Assembly: GCA_015847255.1 (NCBI GenBank)
Contig: JADLZK010012234.1
Span: 186,001-250,000, forward strand
Direction: 5' to 3'
Length of the DNA stretch: 64,000 bases
From: Hyparrhenia diplandra
Taxonomy: Eukaryota > Streptophyta > Magnoliopsida > Poales > Poaceae
In this document: piece by piece, positions 21,490 to 33,847 of the stretch
Numbering within the stretch: the stretch's first letter is position 1
Layout of the letters: each line of letters opens with the position of its first letter
Notes under the pieces: model-generated
What the model was told of the DNA's origin: nothing
Databases searched by the model: none
What the model saw: only the letters and a program-made list of their open reading frames with translations
Position numbers and translations under genes: made by a program

Positions 21490-22134
21490 TAGTTGAGACT
21501 ATCACTGGCTGCTTCGCTACAACAGACATCGGCGTCTTCGTTGTAGCTGTCAACGAACCTGAACCCGGCGCCGTCGAGTGTTGAGCCCTCTTCTCTGCAG
21601 CCATTGCACAATTTCTTAGGAGGGCTCCATGGCCACCACAGCGGTAGGGGCTTGAGCCCCCACGGCGCCGTCCCGTCCCTCCCTCCTCCTCCCGCCGGGC
21701 GTCGTCCTTCTTGACAAGGGCCTTGAGGAGGATATCGCCAACCGCGCCACTTTCGGGCGTAGTGATTGATCTTTTTCATCCGCAGGTGGATCCACCTTTG
21801 AAAGAAGATCATGGTCGTCTTCCAACTCCTTGAGCTGCCTCGACGGCAGGCTTGAGACAATCGAGGGTGAACTCCTCTCGATCATCTCTTGCATGCGGAG
21901 GTCATTAGAATTGGCCGCCTCCTCCTCGCCTTTCCGCCAGAACCTCCATGCGGTCCGGCTTAGGGGAGGGCGGGACGTAGAAGTCGAAGTCATCGTCCGA
22001 TGATGCCTCAAAGCTCGGGGTCGGCCGCCGGTGCCTCCACATCCTTCCTTGTGTGCTTGTTAGTTCCCGAGCCTCCGCCGCCTCCGGCCCTCCTCCTAGG
22101 TGCGCTTGTTGGATCCTAAGCCTGAGGCAGCCAT
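21490..22134 (-). pseudogene. array gene copy B, early nonsense codon
   Basis: The start at 22134 gives MAASGLGSNKRT and then TAG, where copy A has TGG (Trp). Further frame shifts separate the SSDDDFDFYVPPSPKP stretch from the following helices. Same promoter layout as copy A, with the TATA-like motif at about 22211-22218. Confidence 0.55.
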
Positions 22135-23319
22135 GGTGCTGTTGATTGCAAAGAGAATGTGCCTGGATTAGAGTACTGGAAAGGATGAACGCCATGATCA
22201 GAGGGTGTGCTTAAATAGTGAGTTAACCGGCTGTTCACTTCCCCATGAACTCGTCGTCGACGCAACCGCTTGGAATTCGCACGATCACCAGTTGAATTCG
22301 CGACGATCACTCTGTTGGCATCGCTGCGTGTCCCGCGATGGTTGCGCTTTAGAATTCCCGGGCTGCGTTTCCATGGCGGACAACAAGCAGTCTCCACCTT
22401 CATTGATCAATGTCGGGCCCACACATGAACCGACAGTGATTAACAATATGTTGAAACAAATAGTTATATTAGTAAAAATCGATTTATTGAAATCACTAAT
22501 TTTATATCAGCGTTAAGGCATTAGAGTTCAACCAACCCCGGGCTAACCGGGCCGCAAGGGACACAATATTTTCCTGGCCTAGGCCTAGGTGTGGGCCGCA
22601 CAGTGGTTTAACAGGCCGAGTCATTTCGACATATCTCAGAGCTTTTCTTAGCCTAGGGATTTTTATTCCCTTTATAGTAATATTGGGCTCCATAGTATTG
22701 AGCAAAATTATATATGGGGCCAAATCTTAAGCTAAGGAATAATAAATTTTACTATGATTTGGAGGAACCTTATGACTAGATCTATGCAGTGGATGCATAA
22801 TTTTGCATTTGTTAGTACAAAAACCTTGCTCTACATTTTTACCTATGCATTTCAGGGAGAAATTCATATCTGTAGTTTGTGTGATCCACATGTCATGAAA
22901 TTTTTATGGTATGCTATACATGTGATGCTTGATCTTGGGAAAATTTTTCACATTCATTGGTGCAGGTATGGATGTTGCTTACCATTCTTTAGCCACAACA
23001 AACGTAGCAAAAAAAAACATAATACATATATCTGAAAGCTGACAAAAAAATGCTAGTCGAACAATAAAAATTGAGACAATTCAACCTTGAAATATATAGA
23101 CAACTAAATGATAAATCCACTGTTAACATATATGACCATCGGTAAATGATAATTTCCAATTAACACAGGAAAAAAACTAATGTATTGCATAAACAATAAT
23201 TTAGATACCATTAATCATATTCATGTACCCAACTACAAAGGGAAAATAAAAAGCAAAGAATGGCCATGTGGCGGCAATGCCGCACAGTTTTCTAGTTGAG
23301 ACTATCACTGGCTGCTTCG

Positions 23320-23997
23320 CTACAACAGACATCGACGTCTTCTCGTTGTAGCTGTCAACGAACCTGAACCCGGCGTCGTCAGAGTGTTGTGCCCCTCTTC
23401 TCTGCAGCCATTGCACAATTTCTTAGGAGGGGCTCCATGGCCACCACAGCGGTAGGGGGCTTGAGCCCCCCTGGCGTCGTCCTCGTCCTCCTCCTCCTCG
23501 CTGGCGTCATCCTTCTTGACAAGGGCCTTGAGGAGGATATCAGCCAACTGCGCTACTTTCGGGGTGTAGTGATTGATCTTTTCATCCAGAGGTGGATCCA
23601 CCTTTGAAAGAAGATCATGGTCGTCTTCCAACTCCTTGAGCTGCCTGACGGCAGGCTTGAGACAATCGAGGGTGAACTCCCTCTCGATCATCTCTTGCAT
23701 GCGGAGGTCATTAGAATTGGCCGCCTCCTCCTGCCTTTCCACCAGAACCTCCATGCGGTCCGGCTTAGGGGAGGGCGGGACGTAGAAGTCGAAGTCATCG
23801 TCAGATGATGCCTCAGGCTCGGGGTCGGCCGCCGGTGCCTCCACATCCTTCCTTGTGTGCTTGTTAGTTCCCGAGCCTCCGCCGCCTCCAGCTCCTCCCA
23901 GGTGCGCTTGTTGGATCCGAAGCCTGAGGCAGCCATGGTGCTGTTGATTGCAAAGAGAATGTGCCTGGATTAGAGTACTGGAAAGGATGAACGCCAT
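23320..23997 (-). pseudogene. array gene copy C, longest open frame (225 aa)
   Basis: A single frame from ATG 23997 (MAFILSST) to TAG at 23320 covers the acidic SSDDDFDFYVPPSPKP stretch, the helical RMQEMIEREFTLDCL...QLKELEDDHDLL region, LDEKINHYTPKVAQLADILL, an EEEEDEDD run and a Cys/His-containing tail (CGGHG...CNGCREEGH). However, the TATA-like box at 24011-24019 puts transcription start near 23985, inside this ORF's beginning. The start used in copy A (ATG at 23936 here) is out of frame by one base. So this copy is intact only if the upstream ATG is transcribed. It is the best candidate for a functional member. Function unknown. Confidence 0.5.
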
Positions 23998-25149
23998 GAT
24001 CGAGGGTGCGCTTAAATAGTGAGTTAGCCGGCTGTTCACTTCCCCATGAACATGTCATCGAGGCAACCGCTTGGAATTCGCGACGACCACGGGTTGGAAT
24101 TCGCACGATCACTCTGTTGGCACTGCGTGTCCCGCGATGGTTGCGCTTAGAATTCCTGGGCTACGTTTCCATGGTGGACGACAAGCAGTCTCCACCATCA
24201 TTGATCACTGTCGGGCCCACACACGAACCGACAGTGATTAACAATATGTTGAAACAAATAGTTATATTAGTAAAAATCGATTTATTGAAATCACTAATTT
24301 TATATCAGCGTTAAGGCATTAGAGTTCAACCAACCCCGGGCTAACCGGGCCGCGAGGGACACAATGTTTTCCTGGCTTAGGCCTAGGTGTGGGCCGCACA
24401 GTGGTTTAACATGCCGAGTCATTTCGACATATCTCAGAGCTTTTCTTAGCCCAGGGATTTTTATTCCCTTTATAAGTAATATTGGGCTCCATAGTATTGA
24501 GCAAAATTATATATGGGGCCAAATCTTAAGCTAAGGAATAATAAATTTTACTATGATTTGGAGGAACCTTATGACTAGATCTATGCAGTGGATGCATAAT
24601 TTTGCATTTGTTAGTACAAAAACCTTGCTCTACATTTTTACCTATGCATTTCAGGGAGAAATTCATATCTGTAGTTTGTGTGATCCACATGTCATGAAAT
24701 TTTTATGGTATGCTATACATGTGATGCTTGATCTTGGGAAAAAATTTCACATTCATTGGTGCAGGTACGGATGTTGCTTACCATTCTTTAGCCACAACAA
24801 ACGTAGCCAAAAAAACATAATACATATATCTGAAAATTGACAAAAAATGCTACTCGAACAATAAAAATTGAGACAATTCAACCTTAAAATATATAGACAA
24901 CTAAATGATAAATCCACTATTAACATATACGACCATCGGTAAATGAAAATTTCCAATTGACACAGGAAAAAAACTAATGTATTGCATAAACAATAATTTA
25001 GATACCATTAATCATATTCATGTACCCAACTACAAAGGGAAAATAAAAGCAAATAATGGCCATGCTTGGCGGCAATGCCGCACAGTTTTCTAGTTGATAC
25101 AATCACTGGCTGCTTCGCTACAACAGACATCAACGTCTTCTCGCTAGCT

Positions 25150-25730
25150 GTCAACGAACCTGAACCCGGCGTGGTCAGAGTGTTGAGCCCCCTTCTCTCT
25201 GCAGCCATTGCACAATTTCTTAGGAGGGGCTCCATGGCCACCACAGTGGTAGGGGCTTGAGCCCCCTGGCGTCGATCTCGCCCTCCTCCTCCTCCTCCTC
25301 CGGGCGTCGTCCTTCTTGACAAGGGCCTTGAGGAGGATATCGGCCAACCGCGCCCTTTCGGGTGTAGTGATTGATCTTTTCATCCAGAGGTGGATCCACC
25401 TTTGAAAGAAGATCATGGTCGTCTTCCAACTCCTTGAGCTGCCTGATGGCGGGCTTGAGACAATCGAGGGTGAACTCCCTCTCGATCATCTCTTGCATGC
25501 GGAGGTCATTAGAATTGGCCGCCTCCTCCCGCCTTTCCGCTAGAACCTCCATGCGGTCCGGCTTTAGGGAGGGCGGGACATAGAAGTCGGTCGTGCGCCG
25601 ATGATGCCTCGGGCTCGGGTCGGCCACGGGTGCCTCCACATCCTTCCTTGTGTCCTTGTTAGTTTCGAGCCTCCGCCGCCTCCAGCTCCTCCCTGGTGCG
25701 CTTGTTGGATCCTAAGCCCTGAGGAGCCAT
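25150..25730 (-). pseudogene. array gene copy D, frame broken
   Basis: Starts at ATG 25730 with MAPQGLGSNKRT, altered by a 1-base change near the start, and runs into a stop after about 24 residues. The helical core (MIEREFTLDCLKPAIRQL and onward) is open in another frame between about 25260 and 25640. The acidic DDDFDF stretch is damaged. Confidence 0.5.
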
Positions 25731-27042
25731 GGTGCTGTTGATTGCACAAAGAATGTGCCCGGATTAGAGTACTGGAAAGGATGAACGCCATGATCAGAGG
25801 GTGTGCTTAAATAGTGAGTTAGCCGGTTGTTCACTTCCCCATGAACGTGTCGCCGACGCAAACCGCTTGGAATTCGCACGATCACCGGTTGGAATTCGCA
25901 CGATCACTCTGTTGGCACTGCGTGTCCCGCGATGGTTGCTTTTTAGAATTCCTGGGCTACGCGTTTCCATGGCGGACGACAAGCAGTCTCCACCTTCATT
26001 GATCACTGTCGGGCCCCACACGAACCGACAGTGATTAACAATATGTTGAAACAAATAGTTATATTAGTAAAAATCGATTTATTAAAATCACTAATTTTAT
26101 CTCGGCATTAAAACAATAGAGTTCAACCAACCCCGGGCTAACCAGGTCGCGAGGGACACAACATTTTCCTGCCCAGGCCTAGGTGTGGGCCGCACAGTGG
26201 TTTAACAGGCCGAGTCATTTCGACATATCTCAGAGCTTTTCTTAGCCTAGGGATTTTTATTCCCTTTATAGTAATATTGGGCTCCATAGTATTGAGCAAA
26301 ATTATATATGGGGCCAAATCTTAAGGTAAGGAATAATAAATTTTACTGTGATTTGGAGGAACCTTATGACTAGATCTATGCAGTGGATGCATAATTTTGC
26401 ATGTGTTAGTACAAAAATCTTGCTCTACATTTTTACCTATGCATTTTAGGGAGAAATTCATATCTCTAGTTTGTGTGATCCACATGTCATGAAATTTTTA
26501 CGGTATGCTATACATGTGATGCTTGATCTTTGGAAAAAAATTCACATTCATTGGTGCAGGTACGGATGTTGCTTACCATTCTTTAGCCACAACAAACGTA
26601 GCAAAAAAAAACATAATACATAATACATATATATGAAAACTGACAAAAAAAAACTATGGAACAATAAAAATTGAGACAATTCAACCTTAAACTATATAGA
26701 CAACACAATGATAAATCCACTGTTAACATATACGACCATCGGTAAATGAAAAATTTCAATTAATACAGGAAAAACTAATATATTGCATAAACAATAATTT
26801 AGCTACCATTAATCATATTCATGTACCTAACTACAAAGGGAAAATAAAAGGCTAAGAATGGCCATGTGTGGCAATGCCGCGCAGTTTTCTAGTTGAGACT
26901 ATCACAGGCTGCTTTTTGCTACAACAGACATCAACGTCTTCTCGTTGTAGCTATCAACGAACCTGAACCCGGCATGGTCAGAGTGTTGAGCCCCTCTTCT
27001 TAGGAGGGGCTCCATGGCCACCACAGCGGTAGGGGCTTGAGC

Positions 27043-28029
27043 ACCCGCCCGCCAGCCCCCACCCCACCCCCCCCCCCCCCTGTATGATGTCTTTTCAAAT
27101 CTCCGCCACCAACACCCAGAACATATCTTGTCAGGTCACTTTGAAATATCCTACCTTTCTTTCTGACAAAGCATCAAGATCCCATGTTTTTTTTTTTTTT
27201 TTTGCTACCTACACGATACACTGTGTGATAAGTTTGCAAAAGAACGAATTTCAGGAATAGGGCACTTATTATTCTGTTATTCACAGTAGTGATTTCTGCT
27301 GCTTTATTATTTGGCGATTGTTTGAAAAGCAAACTCATTGATACCATACTTTTCCCATTTTCTACCTAGTTTCAAATTTCTGGGGACGGTTTCTGCTGAA
27401 TATTCTCTGATTTGTTTCATTCAGAGTACAGTTGAAAGAGGTGTTTCTGTGTTTTTATTTTGGGGATCAAACTAAGGCTTATTCAGGGTACCTGATTGAT
27501 TATTTTGCTTAAAGCATAGGAGTACAAATGATATAGCAGCATGCCCAGACATAAAGGTCTTGCAAAGAAACTGTTTCTGCAATCTCGGGAGTGGTGCTGG
27601 ATGGCATCTGCTCTATATCAAAAAGGTTGTAAGCTTACATTGATCCTTTCATCATAATACAGCACTACTAAGTTACTGGTAATGACAAAGAAAGACCCAC
27701 AATTGCACACCTGCAAATTGGGCGACATCTGCAAATTGGGCATTAGTTAATCTTAGGAGGATTCTCTGCCTATTGGGATTCACAATTTCACAGTAGTATG
27801 AACCTTGAGCTTTATATAAGCACAGAGATTCGAAGTAGCAGTTTTGTCAGTGATGCTTCCGCAAATAAGTTCATCGGTTGATATCTGCAACGATGCTTCC
27901 ACAAATAAGTTCATCGGTTGATATTGAGTTATTGGTTTACTGGGTGCATCGAATTGCTGAACCTGCTAGCATTCCAGTAAGGCTTTTTGAGCTTTTGATC
28001 AAACTAGAGTAACATTGAACAAACATAAG
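27043..28029. other. intergenic, homopolymer runs and one short duplication
   Basis: A C-rich run (27061-27080) and an 18-base T run (27189-27206) mark low-complexity DNA. At 27850-27925 the phrase aataagttcatcggttgata, with its surrounding gatgcttcc, is duplicated in tandem (~40-bp unit). No gene supported. Confidence 0.5.
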
Positions 28030-28390
28030 TGTTGGGATCCAGAATGGAATCACTAACGATATCGGAAATCAACCAGAGGTAATTGGGAATTTAGGGTTAG
28101 AAGAGCAGGAAGTTTGGGGAAAAGAATGAGCACGAGACAGGTACAGGATGGTAACCGTTCTTAGCGAGGGAAGAATGAGGTTCAATCAATACATGAATCT
28201 TCAGTTAGCCAACAGGCTGGCTTATATGTGACTCACACAGCCGACTACGGCCCAACACACACAAGGCCCAGAGCCAAAACACCTACTGGAAGCCCAATAC
28301 GAAATGAACGAAGAAGACTTCCTGTTGTCGTAAACTTGACAGCATCAGCCACCTCTTGCCTTGCCCTGGTTGCCGGTCAGGTTCCTGACA
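28030..28390 (-). repeat. 3' LTR of the gypsy element
   Basis: 361 bp, TG...CA ends, 359 of 361 bases identical to the LTR at 33482. The integrase reading frame runs about 45 bp into it before its stop at 28345. Confidence 0.93.
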
Positions 28391-29520
28391 ATCGCCTCCC
28401 CTCGAATTCCAGCTTGACCCCAAGCTGGGCTTGCCAGAAAAGATCTGAGAGCATCTGATACCTCAAGCCAAGTGGGCATAGATGATGGTAAGGTGTCCCA
28501 CTGAACCAACACTTGATCAATATTTGAGGCCCCCTTCTGAATCGAGCGCTGTTGCAGGACACAAACAGGTTGCAGTCTTTGACTTGAGCCATCAGCAACC
28601 GGAATATCATCCAGATTAGTCTCCACCGACACTGATGGTGGTACATGAAGCTTCAACTGCGACACATGAATAACAGAATGGATGCGGGCAGTAGCAGGTA
28701 ACTCCAACTTGTATGCCACAGTGCCCACCTTGGCCAGCACCTTGAATGGCCCATAGTATTTGAAGATGAGCTTACTGTTACCTCGAGGAGCAACAGACGA
28801 TTGAATGTAAGGCTGAAGCTTCAGATAGACAAAGTCACCTACTTGAAACTCCCTCTCTGTCCTATTCTTATCAGCTTGGTGCTTCATGCTTGTTCTTTGA
28901 GCTCGATGCAAATGATGACTTAGAACATCATTCAATAGATTTCTTTCCAATAACCATTGTTCCAAATCAGGACAGTGCAACTGAGCAGGTGTAGGAATGC
29001 CAAAAGTTCTAGGAGAGTATCCATATAATGCTTGAAACGGTGTCATACCCAATGCAGAATGGTAACAAGTGTTGTACCAGAATTCAGCCAGGGGTAACCA
29101 TTTACTCCATTGTCTGGGACAAGAATTCACACTGCACCTTAAGAAGGTCTCCAAACACTGATTTAGTCGTTTAGTCTGCCCATCAGTTTCAGGGTGATGT
29201 GAAGAACTCATCAACAAGTTAATGTCACTCAACTTGAACAACTGATCCCAAACCGGACTTGTGAAAATTGGATCTCTATCAGACACAATACTTTCAGGCA
29301 TACCATGTAACTTGTAAATATTATCCATAAAAGTCCGAGCCACTTGTAAAGCATTGTATGGATGACTCAAGGGAATGAAATGACCATACTTAGTGAATTT
29401 ATCAATTACCACTAAGACAAAGTGTCAAATGATCGAGATTTTGGGAGACCCACAATGAAATCCATACAAAGCACCTTCCAAGCCTGATCAGGCACAGGCA
29501 AAGGCTGTAACAAACCTGGT
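28345..29520 (-). pseudogene. gypsy integrase with C-terminal chromodomain-like region
   Basis: The main frame (29412-28345) reads VIDKFTKYGHFIPLSHPY, SDRDPIFTSPVW with the second catalytic Asp, then HPETDGQTKRLNQ. In active Ty3/gypsy integrases the third catalytic residue is the Glu of DGQTE; here it is Lys. The GKL/GPF-type C-terminal module (KYYGPFKVLAKVGTVAYKLELP) is present, followed by VLVQWDTLPSSMPTWLEV, a chromodomain signature. Upstream, MDFIVGLPKS with the first catalytic Asp is cut off by a frame shift near 29425. Integration activity from this copy is not expected. Confidence 0.85.
28391..28404 (-). promoter_or_regulatory. polypurine tract
   Basis: On the minus strand gaggggaggcgat abuts the 3' LTR, the expected primer site for plus-strand DNA synthesis. 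Confidence 0.7.
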
Positions 29521-29877
29521 AGTTTAGTATGATCAACTTTAGCCTCGTCGACAAGTTGAGCACTCCTTGATAAATTTCTTGATCATAGCTTTCATATCCG
29601 CCAAGTGAAAAGTCTGTTTTTATCCCGCGTGATAAGTAGGCAAATACCCGAATGTCCTCCTACTCCTTCGCTATGAACAATTTTGCAAAATATCTTCTTT
29701 GAGCCAAGTCATTCTCTCCCAACCAAATTTTACCATTCAGCCCCGATAATGCCATCTATAACTCGAGAAGCCGGAAGAGTGATACCGATCAGAGTCAACT
29801 TATGAAGTAACTCAAGAGTTGTTGGACTATCAAGATAGCCATTCTTAACTCTATCCAAATTAATCGGCTTTCATAGT

Positions 29878-31419
29878 CTAAATAGCACCGATAGTGTCAA
29901 TTTCTTGAACTCGACAAGGCATCACCGCCAAATTAGTACAGCCTTTCTTATAAACCACCTTGTATTGCATATCCATCAACTTGAGAATAGCTTTCATCTG
30001 AAGTTTATTAGTTACTCGTTGATCGCCGGAAATGACAGACTTCGATGGTCGGGTTCGATAATGAATTCGACCACGCAAATAAGATTTCCATTTCTCAACC
30101 GCAAGTAAAATAGCCATGCACTCTTTTTCATAAGTTGATCTGGCTTGATTCTTAGGACCAACTGCCTTGCTCAGATAAGCAATTGGATGCTCAGATTGCA
30201 TAAGAACAGCTCCAAATCCTATGTCACTAGCATCAGTTTCAATGACAAAAGGTTTGGTGTAATCGTAGAGCCAAAACAGGGGCGAAATCAAAGCTTCCTT
30301 CAATATCCGAAAAAGGCATTCTCGTTTGTGATGTCCAAACAAAAGGGAACCCTTTCTTAAGCAAGTTGGTCAGGTGGCCCGCTTATAATCCCATAGTTCT
30401 TGACAAATCTTCTGTAGTACCGGCCCGGACCTAAGAAACCTCTCAATTGTTTTTGGGTTCTTTGGTTGAGGCCCGACTTTTTTCGCAGTAAAACCTTAGC
30501 AGCTTCTGTTGAAACCCCCTGAGCAGAAATCACATGACCCAAATACTCCACTTCAGACTGAGCAAAGGAACACTTAGATAGCTTCATAAAGAACTGATGA
30601 TGCCTCAATATATCAAAGACTTGTTGCAATAACTGTAGATGTTCTTCCAGGGTAGCAGAATATATAAGTATGTCATCCATGAATATCAAAATGCCTTTCC
30701 TCAACAGGTTGGAAAAAAATATGATTCATGACCCCTTGAAAAGTGGCAGGTGCATTTGTGAGTCCAAAGGGCATCACAAGGAACTCAAATAACCCATCAT
30801 GAGTCTTAAAGGCTGTTTTGTATGTATCAGCTGAGTCCACCCTTATTTGATGATAGCCAGCTCTGAAATCCAGCTTAGTAAACTAGGCTGCTCCATTCAA
30901 CTCATCCAACAACTCCTCTACTACAGGCATGGGATGCTTGTTCTTCACGATCGGTGTGTTGAGCTGCCTATAGTCCACACAAAACCTCCATGTTGAGTCC
31001 TTCTTCTCAACTAACAGGACAGGAGAGGCATAAGGACTTGAGCTTGGCTTAATAATACCACTGTCCAACATTTCCTTGACCTGTTTTTCTATTTCACTTT
31101 TCTGCTGGGGTGAGTATCTATATGGCCTGATATTGACTGGTGTAGCCCCTGGTATTAGCTGAATCTTGTGATCAAAAGATCTTCTTGGAGGTAAGGCTGT
31201 TGGAGTTTGAAAGACAACCTTATACTCAGATAACAGCTTGGTCACCTCCTCAGGAACCTTGGTCTCCTGCAAGGTAGCTACTCGATGCTTCGGTGGTGTC
31301 GAAGATATTGGATGACTTTCAACCACCTCTTCCAACAACACCAAGTGAGTGATAGCATTCCTTCTCAACAACCCCTTGAGTTTGGAAGATGATATCGGTT
31401 TACAACCCTCCCTGTTCAT
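29878..31419 (-). pseudogene. gypsy reverse transcriptase and RNase H
   Basis: RT begins with QLIPGATPVNIRPYRYSP, then CVDYRQLN, up to a stop at 30883 in place of the aromatic residue before FTKLD. It resumes with LVMPFGLTNAPATFQ and the catalytic FMDDILIYS near 30680, then YLGHVIS and FLGPGRYYRRFV. RNase H follows with VIETDASDIGFGAVL and SKAVGPKNQARSTYEKE (29878-30342) in another frame. At least one nonsense codon and two frame shifts interrupt the polyprotein. Confidence 0.88.
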
Positions 31420-31439
31420 GGCCTACACCTTGCAAAGCA

Positions 31440-31967
31440 ATTCTCGACACCCCGATATGTAAACTTCATCAACTTCTTTCCCCAATGCACCCACATAGGG
31501 CTCACAGCCTCCAACTAGTCCTGGCCCAAGATCATATCAAAACATTTCAAAGGAAGCACCCCAACATTGGACAAAAATGTATGCCCTTGGCAAAACCATT
31601 TCAGATGATCCACACCCTGAGTGCACTCCATCAAATTCCCATTAGCAGCAGTAAATTGTGTCACCGGCCTGTCCACCAACTGATTAGGAAATTGGGCAGC
31701 CAAGTTTGAACTGATAAAAGAGCCCACACTCCCAGAATCGACCAATATCAATATCTCCTTCTTACCAATCTTAGCAACCAACCTCATAGTCTTTCTCTTA
31801 ACCTGAGATTGTGAAGATGCTTGACTAAGAGCCATTACAGTTTCCTCCCGAGCTTCAACATCGACTTCAGTTTCTCCAGTGTTAGGATTGCAATCTTCTA
31901 GAGCATCAACCAACTCCTCGATGACATGCAATGGAACTGAGCTAGGCATTTGTGATCCTTGCCCCAT
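31440..31967 (-). pseudogene. gypsy aspartic protease
   Basis: The catalytic motif reads LILVDSGSVGSFIS, with DSG as is common in plant gypsy proteases. The frame ends MILGQD followed by TAG where the family has Trp-Leu-Glu, so a TGG-to-TAG change truncates the polyprotein between protease and RT. Confidence 0.85.
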
Positions 31968-33243
31968 TTACTGCCACATTTGAAGCATAAATTGTTCTGG
32001 CGCCTGAAAGCTCTCAAGGCTGCCAGTTTGTCCTCAGATTCAGGTCCTGCTTGCACTGGTTTGCCTTTAAGCTGATCAACAGTCTTGGTTTTGTCATAAA
32101 GGAATTTGGTCTTGAACCCCTCTTTGTACCGTGGTTTGCTCTTAACCTTGGCCAGCTCCACCTCCTGAATATAAGCCAAAGCATAAGCTGTATCCACATC
32201 AACAGGCCTATGTAATACCAATGCAGCACGAATCTCCTCTTTCAATCCAGCCACAAATCTTGTCACAAAGTATGTCTCATCATAGTTTGGTTTATACAGC
32301 AACAAACTGTGAGCCCCTGTCTCAAACTCCCTAACATACTCATCAACTGCACCCTTCTAAACAATTGCTTCAAACTGTTTGAGAACAATGGGGTACCGAT
32401 CCTTATCAAATCGCATTACCTAAAGAGCAAAGCTCATCCCAATCAACAATACGACCACCCCTCTCCCTTAGTATGCAACCAAGTCTTAGCTGAGCCCGTG
32501 AAATTGAGAGCGACAAACCGTGTCCTCAAAGCAGGATTGACCGCGTAGACCTCGAAATAAGTCGACAATTATCACGCCATAAGCGGAGCAAGTACCATCG
32601 AACTTGGGAAAATCAAGTTCGGGGAAACTGAGGCGGTCGAGCAAGAGGATCAGAGTACCTTAATCGAGCACATACCCTGTCGATCCCGCGGGCCGAAGTT
32701 CCACCAACTCGCCGCAGCTGTTGGCCATGCCGTTGGGTCACGCAGTCGCCGCTTGTCGGGAGTCCGACGGGGCCGCAGGTGCGGTGTTGAGGTCGAAACG
32801 CCGATGTGACGCCCGGTCCGACCATGGTGGGAGCGACGGGGCTGCGCCCCACCATCAGCCAGCAGGAGCTCCTACCGCCTTTGATGACGACCGAGCCGCC
32901 ACCAACGCCGACGCCGACGCCGACGCTGGTAGTCCCCCAACACGCCGGGTCCCGACATGGTCCCGCCGTGATGGGTCGAAGGAGTCGATCCGCCGCGGCC
33001 AAGTAGTCGACCTGCGACGGTCTCCTTGGCTGCCGCCTCCGCGAGCTCCGCCTTCTCGCAAGAAATCCTCGGCAACAGATCGGGCCGTCTGGCCTGTTTG
33101 GCGCCGATAGTATGGACCTCGTCGAGCGTCTGCTTCACCATCTGCTCCAACCCCGCCACCTGCTTCGTCGCGTCGGTGAACTCGTCGAAGCGCTTGAGGA
33201 GCTTGTCGAACTTGGTGGAGAGATCCTCGAGCGTCGCCGCCAT
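31968..33243 (-). pseudogene. gypsy gag with zinc knuckle
   Basis: Starts at ATG 33243 (MAATLEDLSTKFDKLLKRFD, a coiled-coil N-terminus common in plant gypsy gag). It continues after frame changes through YFVTRFVAGLKEEIR to the zinc knuckle CFKCGSKWGKDHKC at about 31990. The stretch 32560-32960 is badly scrambled and GC-rich. Confidence 0.8.
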
Positions 33244-33465
33244 CTCCGCCCGCGCCTTCGTCACGCTTATTCCCGGCCCAGCACGATCACTCCGACGGAT
33301 GCGGATGGAATTCCGCAGCCAATTGCAGCACCAGAACGCTCCGATTGGGACGATGGATGGATTTATTGCGACCAAAATCGAGCAGCGAAGAACTGCGAAA
33401 TCAGTCAACTGATTACCAGAGCCTTGTATCCTCAACCGAATCGAGCGATTTGTCCGTGAACCGAA

Positions 33466-33480
33466 GGAGCTTGATACCAA
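33466..33480 (-). promoter_or_regulatory. primer-binding site (tRNA-Met type)
   Basis: The minus strand reads ttggtatcaagctcc one base inside the 5' LTR, close to the tggtatcagagc complement of initiator tRNA-Met used by most plant gypsy elements. Confidence 0.75.
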
Positions 33481-33481
33481 T

Positions 33482-33842
33482 TGTTAGGATCCAGAATGGA
33501 ATCACTAATGATATCGGAAATCAACCAGAGGTAATTGGGAATTTAGGGTTAGAAGAGCAGGAAGTTTGGGGAAAAGAATGAGCACGAGACAGGTACAGGA
33601 TGGTAACCGTTCTTAGCGAGGGAAGAATGAGGTTCAATCAATACATGAATCTTCAGTTAGCCAACAGGCTGGCTTATATGTGACTCACACAGCCGACTAC
33701 GGCCCAACACACACAAGGCCCAGAGCCAAAACACCTACTGGAAGCCCAATACGAAATGAACGAAGAAGACTTCCTGTTGTCGTAAACTTGACAGCATCAG
33801 CCACCTCTTGCCTTGCCCTGGTTGCCGGTCAGGTTCCTGACA
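33482..33842 (-). repeat. 5' LTR of the gypsy element
   Basis: 361-bp partner of the LTR at 28030-28390, with TG...CA ends and next to the ATAAG duplication at 33843. Confidence 0.93.
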
Positions 33843-33847
33843 ATAAG

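Larger units (their letters stand above)
19914..27042. repeat. tandem array: four copies of a ~1.8-kb unit
   Basis: Units begin at 19914, 21724, 23529 and 25329 (anchor tgaggaggatat), giving periods of 1810, 1805 and 1800 bp. The fourth unit ends early at about 27042. Each unit holds, left to right, a minus-strand gene copy with its TATA box, an aattcgcacgatcac promoter region, a block with gcctaggcctaggtgtgggc, an AT-rich stretch and the 3' end of the next copy. Copies look well above 90% identical by eye over most of their length, with small indels, so the amplification is fairly recent or homogenised. Confidence 0.93.
28030..33842 (-). mobile_element. Ty3/gypsy chromovirus-type LTR retrotransposon, complete but disabled
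   Basis: Both ends carry LTRs of 361 bp beginning TGTT(G/A)GGATCC and ending GTTCCTGACA. They differ at two positions only (28034 vs 33486 and about 28058 vs 33510, both transitions). The 5-bp target duplication is ATAAG (28025-28029, 33843-33847). Domain order on the minus strand is gag, zinc knuckle, protease, RT, RNase H, integrase, chromodomain-like end, as in Ty3/gypsy chromoviruses. The element is 5.8 kb, short for the group because of small deletions. Every coding domain has a stop or frame shift (see sub-features). Confidence 0.95.

Noticed and set aside
19914..27042. Tandem repeats considered as a CRISPR-like or satellite array
   Set aside because: The period is 1.8 kb with genes and promoters inside each unit, in a plant genome. 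It is a segmental tandem duplication.
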